64,000 bases of DNA from Siphonodentalium dalli (Eukaryota > Mollusca > Scaphopoda > Gadilida > Siphonodentaliidae). A model generated the notes under the pieces. The model was not told where the DNA came from. It saw nothing but the letters and a program-made list of their open reading frames with translations, and made no database searches. The position numbers and the translations under genes were made by a program. Location: NCBI GenBank assembly GCA_032622095.1, contig CP136061.1:98949345-99013344 (forward strand), written 5' to 3'. Within the stretch, counting starts at the first letter, position 1. Each line of letters starts with the position of its first letter. Shown in pieces: positions 57,271-64,000 of the stretch.

Positions 57271-57989
57271 TTGCTTTTCATGCAGTGACTATGACTATGG
57301 CCATCATGGCAGTTAAGTTTAATGTCAACACTTGGTGAACAACTAATACGATATGCGGGCAAAGAACGTCTTATATGGTATAACTTTTAGCGATGTATTA
57401 GCTATTAGTTGTATTAGCTATTAGCTTTAAGTGTGTTTTCATTATTAAATGGCAATTTATTGTTTGCGTGATGACTGAGACCAACATATGGCCGTCAGTG
57501 ATCCATTACAATCATTTCATTGCATAAGTCATATGAAATAGTAGTCATGTCATTAACATATCTTTTAATTTGCGAAATAATAAACACAAAACTCACCATT
57601 CCTCATCTGTAAAGTAATAGCATTGCGCACAAAGGTACCTCTGAGAATCGTAGCCAACAATAACGCAACAAATGCGCAGTTGTAGATGTCATTTTGTGCG
57701 ACAAAATTATGTGAGGGGCTATCAGAGGGATCCCAAATCAAGATGGCACCCCATAATATGGATGTCACTACAATTTTGCGAAGAAGTACTACAGCCAGAC
57801 AAGAGACGTCATTTTGTGATGCTTTGCACTCGATTTGTTGTTGAAGTGACAGAAGATTTCAGCAACCGTTCAAATGGTTTGTTTGTTCGCTCTAGTGTGG
57901 GTAGTTGATAAGTTTTTCATCATAATATTTTGGAATGGTATAACATCAACATATATTTATCTACATGTAGATTAGCAACATTTTGTTAT

Positions 57990-58965
57990 GTCACTATACG
58001 CATTTGAAGAAAGTATAATTAAAGCATTATTATCAAAACAGCCAACACCATCGACTGTGTCCTTTTGTAAAACATGACATATGAACTGCCCGAAATTGTA
58101 ATTTAACAGCCTTTCATTCTTCTCGAATAAATCATCGATAAGCAAACGGGGCAATATTGAAACAAATTTATTGATATACCTGCGTCGAGCAAGTTTATTC
58201 GTTGTAGGCCGCAGCAGAGTACAAATCACTTTAATATTCATACAAATTGTGTGCATCTTGATATAACTATATTTTGTCCATACCAATATTAAGCGCATTT
58301 TCATTCAGTTTCATTTGTTCCAGACTTCATATCAGGATACATAGGACTACCCAAAACATCTCATCTACCGGCCGCTTTTATCATGCACATCCAAATACGT
58401 TTATGTATATATCTTGATAGTTTTGCATGCCTTTTTGTCCAGAAATCCATTTAATATTGACAGCATAGCCTTTCAGATCGGGGTCTGCTAAAAAAATTTA
58501 ACAGGGATGTGTCCCCAAACAATCACCCTCCTTATTGGCCAGCCGATTTTTTCTAAAGTGTCACAGAATGACCAGAACCAACCCATGAATACAAATTGTG
58601 CATTTTCATAATGTATTGCCTTTTGTATACAATACAATTGAACATTGATTGCACAGCCTTTCAGTTGGGGTCTGATCAATAATTTAAATAGGATATCGGT
58701 CCACACGCAAAGAATCGACAAATCGCCTTCAATGTTTCCTAGCCGTTTTTGTAAAGTGCCCTGGGTTTTCGAGAACAAACTCATTCATATAAATTGTATA
58801 TTATTTTCTAATAGTAATAACTGTTGTCCATTTTATCGGTTAGTATTGAGAGTATATTCCGTGAGGCCGTGGGGATTTGATTGTGTTCAAGATTTGAAAT
58901 GGGGTACGGGTCACAACACAATCAAACAAATCTTTAACCCTTCCATCAGCGTTACTTTACAATGA
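57990..58965. repeat. Interspersed repeat family A, copy 2
   Basis: Partner of 9330-10255 in the same orientation. Internal sub-units carrying 'tttgtccagaaatccattta', 'gcatagcctttcag' and 'ggggtctg' recur about every 150-200 bp. No coding potential is recognised. Confidence 0.65.
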
Positions 58966-58969
58966 CTGC

Positions 58970-60610
58970 GGGCAGCTGTTCTCAATCACAAGTACTACAT
59001 GGCTTTGATAGCAACAATTCAATTAGCGTTCAGTGACTAAATGTCAAACATAACTCCAGCGAAGACATGTTTATAGAGACAGAGCCAGATGGGTCTGAGA
59101 TATACATTTCCAATTCCCACATTTTCCTTGAATATGAGTCATACAATGTGAATATATGCATTTACAGCAATGGACACTTGAGCATGGCACGTTCAAGTTT
59201 TTATGAGAAACGCAAATGACTCTACTGGGTGAGCAAGATCACAACACTATATGCCAGTGATGTTGGGTTGATTACATTACTCTGACTTACACTCAGTTAC
59301 TTGTATTCCCCCTAAAACAATAGATCAACGACGAAGGTGTTATGAATCACGATCAGAAACAGTGATATGAGGTTCCTGTTAAGTGAAAATAACTATCGAA
59401 TATCTGTGCCGGTTTGGGGTAGGTGGTTCATGTGTGGACGGAGTATATTGATTCCGCGGTAAGATCTGCGCTGTCTTCCTGCCACCCATAATAATGTATG
59501 TCGTGAAATGGCCTAGGCGCCATAGACCAAACCATAAACGCAATTTGAATATCTATATATCAAGACTAATGACTAGTGTTTATTGTGAGTCACAATTTCA
59601 ATTGTGTGTTATATTTGCTACTAGCCTACAGTTTTTTATTACTTACCATTTTATCCATTCCAAATGCCACCTGACTCCAAAGAACCATGGACAAAACAAC
59701 ATGTTTAGAGATATTCTGGTTTGCTAGTGAGTTGCGTTATTATGGATATAATCTAACGGCAATAATAAATGGAATACCAACATGCATATGCAGTGGAAAT
59801 TATCGCACTGTCACCTATGTATCAATAAAATTTATTAGCTTGAGAGATATTACTGTACATGTAGTTCGGACCCACGTCACTAAGAACTAATACAGATATG
59901 ATATCCGCCGGAGATGTAGAAGATTCAATTTCAATTAGTCTATTCCGGAAACTCAATATCTTCTGTTTGTAACATATATGAATCCGATTGATATTCACAA
60001 CAATTCAACGCACATATTAGTCGAGACTAAAATGTCAATGTACGGAAAAGCATGCACATCAAGCAAGATATGGCGAAAACAACTTATATGCATAGGTGTG
60101 TGGTGTTATTCTCTTGTTTGACGTTGAGCCGAAACGCGGACGATTGTATAAAGCAGCAACCTCTAACCACTATAACGCCTAGTTATAACCTATTTATAAC
60201 GCTGATTACATTATACAGACATTGTGGTCATTAAAGAGCATTTTATGTGTGTGCGATGATGAATTCCGTGTTACGTTAATAGGTAGTTACCACGATGTGT
60301 GAACTTTGATTGCTCGTGGACTCATATCCCACTTTTCCCAAGCCAGAGATCGATTAGATATCTTATTTGCTAGATTTAAAATTGTATGCCATTTTTTTTG
60401 TTGAGTTATTGAATACAACAGATAGTAAATATGTTATTAATGTTTCATTCGGCCAAAACTATTGCAAGGCTCTCTGAAAATGTTGGTGGAAATTCAAAAG
60501 GACATGTTAATGAGGACTACACATTCTAGACTATCACAATATATTAATGAAAGTCATATGTTAGAACTGATCATCACTTCGAACTGCATTGTATGCATGA
60601 TTATTTGTAA
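58970..60610. other. Unassigned stretch
   Basis: Short plus-strand frames (59494-59727, 59687-59890, 60052-60234) show no recognisable domains and I see no partner repeats. Confidence 0.35.
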
Positions 60611-60617
60611 CGATTAA

Positions 60618-61112
60618 AGGCACGGGAGGCCTTAATTGTCGAAAATATTCATATTTGTTCCGAACACCGTTAACAGAAAAACATTAAAACGCATACAGTT
60701 TCGTTCATATATACCATGACCATCGCGTAAACAGCATGTTATCATAAATACCTACTATATTTTACATAAGCAAGAGTCTGATTTGGTTACAGAGGACAGC
60801 ACAATGCTACTGGCTAATCACACACACACATGGCATAAACGCTCTTTATTAGTTCCATATCAGGAATTCACCAACAAAGAACGCTCTTTATGTTTACCAT
60901 CATAATATAAACAAACACCAGCAAAGTAACTTTTTATGCTTTTGTTTACACAACAATGGTTAAACATATGAGAATAACATACTGTTTATGCGATATTTCT
61001 TATTTATATACGGACAAAGTCTGTCTACTTTTGATGTTCTTTCTGTTTGTGGAGGTTTTTGACGGGTGGAAATATTTTCACAGGATACCCACCGCCAAGG
61101 CCAACCGTACCT
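60618..61112. mobile_element. TTAA-flanked MITE, 495 bp
   Basis: TTAA lies on both sides (60614-60617 and 61113-61116). The ends AGGCACGGGAGGCCTT and, inverted, AGGTACGGTTGGCCTTGG are terminal inverted repeats. TTAA target use is typical of piggyBac and Kolobok-type elements. The frame at 60956-61168 runs across the right end and is not a gene. Confidence 0.7.
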
Positions 61113-62380
61113 TTAATGACCATCCTCTATTATTACCAGTTGTCTACATATTGTTAATGCTTTACTGACTGAACGTCTCAAAATGACATCAAATGTGTCA
61201 AGCACTAGTCAAAATGCACATTGGAGATCGATACCCGATTCAGCAAATTAAACTATTTACGTCATTCTCGGTTTCGCTAAGTGTTTTTATTTTGGATGGT
61301 TTGTCTTTCTACAAATATTTGATATTAAGTTCCTGATAATTGCTAAACAAAACAACCTAAACATTCAACAAATGCAAATTTCCATCCAGTGTTGATCCTG
61401 GCGTCACACCTGCGTCATACATGTAGCTAATGGTGTGACATTTGGAACCTGATGTAGGATACTGCCAAACCAATGGCAACACGAAAGACACGGTTAATTT
61501 GAGACAGTCATGTCAAAGATTTATCTGAAAAAATGTTGTCCTACCATTACCCAAACACAACATATCGACGTCTAATATAAACACACAATCTAAACAATAT
61601 ATCGCCGCAAACTGCCGTATGATACATTTTGACCGGCTTTCGTATTCATTGTTCAGAACGTGTTGACATTATAATTAGCCGTCATGTTGGGCGCCATCTT
61701 GTACCTTGGTTGTCTCCTAAGACCAGATGTGGATGCATATTTTACGTTTTATGTTTCTTCGGTGTATTCAACACAAAGCATTTCCGAACGATTTGTTTCA
61801 TTATTTGGTTTCTGGACAATATTCACAAGTGCAGCAATTATGTGGACGTTTGTGACTGTGTGGTGGTTAAGTTTTTGTTTACTAATTCTCCAACTGATAA
61901 AATGGACTAATGGTGAAACTGTTGTTCCATGTGAAATATCGTCTATGTAGTCACTTCAATTATATACAATATGACACAGGGGACGTCCCCTTTAAAGGTC
62001 GTTCGGATGTCCGTTCGCTAAGTGTTACAATTATAATTGGACGCCATATTGTACGGCATCTTGTAATTTCATTCTTATATAATAGTGAATATGGATGGAA
62101 ATTCATACCTGTAATTTCGTATGTGTGTTCTACATTAAATAAAACAAACTACTGCGCGCCATGCTCTCATTCGTGGTTCCAATCCCAGGCGATAACATGA
62201 TTTCGAATTTTATGACATTGGATGGAGGGATACAAATTACCTATTATTTTACCAATTGATAATATGTATTAAATGTCAAATTAATGTATTACGTGAAATG
62301 TTATGTAATGTAGTCATTTACGATAGTATAGAGTTTACAACTGGGGCGTTTCTTTTATTGATTTTTCGTATGTCGCTTCA
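61113..62380. other. Unassigned stretch with two GCCAT-type motifs
   Basis: Around 61690 ('gggcgccatcttgtacc') and 62040 ('ggacgccatattgtacggcatcttgt') a short block containing GCCATNTTGTAC is repeated about 350 bp apart, each after 'cattataattagccgt' or 'acaattataattgg'. The frame 61684-61950 is strongly hydrophobic at its end (several Trp and Leu) but overlaps another open frame, and I do not call it a gene. Confidence 0.35.
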
Positions 62381-62386
62381 CTAAGG

Positions 62387-62700
62387 GTCGATCCACACCG
62401 GGCGCGAGCGAGCGATTATAACGCCCGTTTTCTGTCGTCCATAGCAGTTCTAAGCGTGCGATTGTTATATTCACACTGGAAGCGACTGAATCGCTGACCA
62501 CAAGGCGATCGCAGCAGTGATTTTATGCTTCGTCGATTTATCGATTTGTGGAATACCAGCGGGATAATTGGGTCGCTGTCAAATAGAATATTTATACGGC
62601 CATAATCATCCTATCTGAAGGCGACACATTCATTCGTCGTCGCGATAACAAATGCGGTGGAGGAGAAGAGAAAATGGCTGGCAAGAAGTCGACGTAATAA
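62387..62700 (+). mobile_element. Possible PIF/Harbinger-type 5' end
   Basis: After TAA, the sequence begins GGGTCGATCCACACCGGGCGCG and continues with repeated GAGCGA/GCGATT words and 'tcacactggaagcgactgaa'. This style is common at Harbinger-type element ends, which duplicate a 3-bp TWA target. A short frame starting MAGKKST follows at about 62675 and stops at once. No right end is found, so this is probably a truncated end. Confidence 0.35.
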
Positions 62701-62823
62701 CAGGGTCGTCTGGTAAATATTTGGTCCCAATACATTCCAAGCTTGTGAAGTCACTTTGCCCGCAATTTGCACCCCCGATAAAAAAAGCTTACAAACTCGA
62801 ATTATATAATTAAATTCAATTAA

Positions 62824-62913
62824 AGATACGAGAAGCCTTGGCGGTGGGTATCATGTGAAAATATTTCCACCCGTCAAAAACCGCACAAACAGAAAGAATA
62901 TTAAAATGTACCT
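62824..62913. mobile_element. TTAA-flanked short derivative, 90 bp
   Basis: TTAA at 62820-62823 and 62914-62917. Its sequence is the reverse complement of the right end of the MITE at 60618-61112 (shared 'gccttggcggtgggtatc', 'gaaaatatttccacccgtca'), so it is a deleted, inverted relative. Confidence 0.75.
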
Positions 62914-63020
62914 TTAAACGCAATTGCTATGAGAATTTAGGAAGCCTGTGCACCATTCCACTTGACATACTATATTTGACAATTAAATAGGTTTGAAAAA
63001 CTCTTAAATGCATATGTTAA

Positions 63021-63200
63021 AGGCACGGGACAGAATTGATAATGATTGTGTTTATTTTTGTTCTGTAATTTTGATGAATAAAACATTTAAATTCAAGGAT
63101 CGGTTATCCCAATTCGCTACACGAGTTGTGGTCACTTGTTAGATTCCATTCACCCTAGGAATGCAAGGACTGTACTATGGATTCGATATTAGTCGGTACC
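63021..63200. mobile_element. TTAA-flanked MITE, 180 bp
   Basis: TTAA at 63017-63020 and 63201-63204. The left end AGGCACGGGACAG matches the left end of the element at 60618, and the right end GTCGGTACC gives a short inverted match. Confidence 0.55.
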
Positions 63201-63246
63201 TTAATTTTTAAATCGTCTATTATCGAGCCATATTAATTATGTCATT

Positions 63247-63450
63247 TTGAATTGCAAGTACGCCCAAAATTATAGCGCGATGAGCGAAGCCTCTCTTCCG
63301 TGGATCTCTTCAAGTCAGCCCATTCCTTCACCCGCGGCATACGGGTTCTGCTTCAATCTGGATGAATTCAACTCAGGACTCACGAGGAATCATGTTATCG
63401 CGATTGACGTGTACCATATATGTGACTTCGCCTCGTTGTCTGTCTACTAA
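63247..63450 (+). CDS. Short frame before the last coding-like region, doubtful
   Basis: Opens with a short Lys/Tyr-poor run and includes MSEASLPWISSSQPIPSPAAYGF and FNSGLTRNHVIAIDVYHI before a stop at 63448. It is in a different frame from the region that follows. Composition is coding-like, but no domain is recognised. Confidence 0.25.
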   Translation: MNCKYAQNYSAMSEASLPWISSSQPIPSPAAYGFCFNLDEFNSGLTRNHVIAIDVYHICDFASLSVY

Positions 63451-64000
63451 TATGGCTGATTGCCGCAACGCACTGCAATGTTAATAGACTCGCAAGCCAA
63501 TACGCTGATCTTAAAGTGAACATTCGACAAATGACAATGGGTGATTCAAGTCGACAACGGTCACTAGCGATGTGTTTATCGGTGTGGTACGATATCATTG
63601 AGTCACAGCAATATACACGTAAACAAGAGGACTCTACTAAAATAACCGATAATCTACAAGCTGTGTTACTGTTCATAAACGCAACAACGCAAGATATGTT
63701 TGCGTCCACAATAATAGAATTTGTTGGTAACCAAGATACACTTTTAGATACTCTCCGCGATAATGTATTCATACATGCCACAATTGACAATAGCTTTCCA
63801 CATGACTCGTCCTCATCAATGAAACAACGTGTTGTTCGAAGTTTAATCGATGATCATATTATTTATAAAAGCAGTCGTAATATGAGAATGGCAGTGGATA
63901 TATAACAATTGATGAAATTTATGGTCGATAATGATGGTGATAGCATCAGTGACTTTATAAGTAAAGGTGTTAGAAATAAAAGTGTTAGCCGTCCTTCAAT
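63430..64000 (+). pseudogene. Unrecognised protein fragment with signal-like start and one in-frame stop
   Basis: The frame opens just after a TGA at about 63421 and starts with a hydrophobic, signal-peptide-like stretch (LRLVVCLLIWLIAATHC). It continues as NVNRLASQYADLKVNIRQM, CLSVWYDIIESQQYTR, NLQAVLLFINATTQDMFAS and QRVVRSLIDDHIIYKSSRNM. It meets TAA at 63903. The same frame then remains open to the window edge (KFMVDNDGDSISDFISKGV). No ATG precedes the hydrophobic part, so an upstream exon or an alternative start would be needed. I do not recognise the family. The single stop in good coding sequence suggests a recent pseudogene or an exon boundary just before it. Confidence 0.4.

Noticed and set aside
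61629-62200. Hydrophobic, membrane-like frames with many Trp/Leu
   Set aside because: Two overlapping frames are equally open and neither has a recognisable family; A/T-rich sequence easily gives hydrophobic runs.

Overview
This window reads as a slice of a metazoan nuclear genome, most likely a marine invertebrate. It is A+T-rich with short reading frames, plausible spliceosomal introns and many simple repeats. The mobile elements found (2A-bearing CR1/L2-type LINEs, DIRS-like, Helitron, hAT, Academ-like and TTAA elements) are typical of lophotrochozoans, cnidarians and non-vertebrate deuterostomes. I cannot place it to phylum from sequence alone. I see no bacterial gene organisation and no complete housekeeping gene; nearly everything recognisable is a mobile element or its remains.

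Layout. 0.4-4.4 kb holds two diverged copies of a segment that includes a minus-strand first exon for a secreted PAN/apple-like protein. 5.9-7.3 kb is the 5' part of a CR1-type LINE with an intact 2A-like motif, a PHD-type finger and an endonuclease. 9.3-10.25 kb is an interspersed repeat with a second copy at 58-59 kb, followed by a reversed Helitron scrap. 11.1-12.9 kb is bounded by inverted arrays of a short motif. 15-18.5 kb carries a 484-bp tandem duplication and two convergent broken genes of a mobile-element type. 19.6-21.1 kb shows two phase-compatible exons on plus and, on minus, an exon with a MADS-box-like segment. 26.38-29.63 kb is a hAT-like element with a perfect 8-bp target duplication and three foldbacks.

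30.8-42.1 kb is one L2/CR1-like LINE cut apart by later insertions: a 169-bp foldback, a 2.7-kb Helitron, and a 4.7-kb TAA-flanked element whose degraded minus-strand protein has a PIN/XPG-like segment (Academ-like by inference). Downstream are a 248-bp MITE, an L1/Tx1-like LINE split by a tRNA-type SINE, and a DIRS-like remnant with RT, RNase H and tyrosine recombinase (44.4-46.8 kb). 47.2-50 kb has three tandem-repeat fields, including about ten copies of a 105-bp unit. 50.7-56.2 kb is a 5.5-kb element with very long inverted repeats flanked by GAT. 60.6-63.2 kb has three TTAA-flanked MITEs and a possible Harbinger end. The window ends in an unrecognised coding-like frame.

How it works together: insertion upon insertion gives a relative order (LINE oldest, then foldback, Helitron and TAA element). 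All element genes seen are broken, so the locus looks like a graveyard with a few cellular exons embedded. The most notable items are the intact 2A motif, the TAA-flanked PIN-domain element, the two-gene convergent element at 16-18.5 kb, the long-TIR element with YY1-like motifs, and the MADS-like exon.
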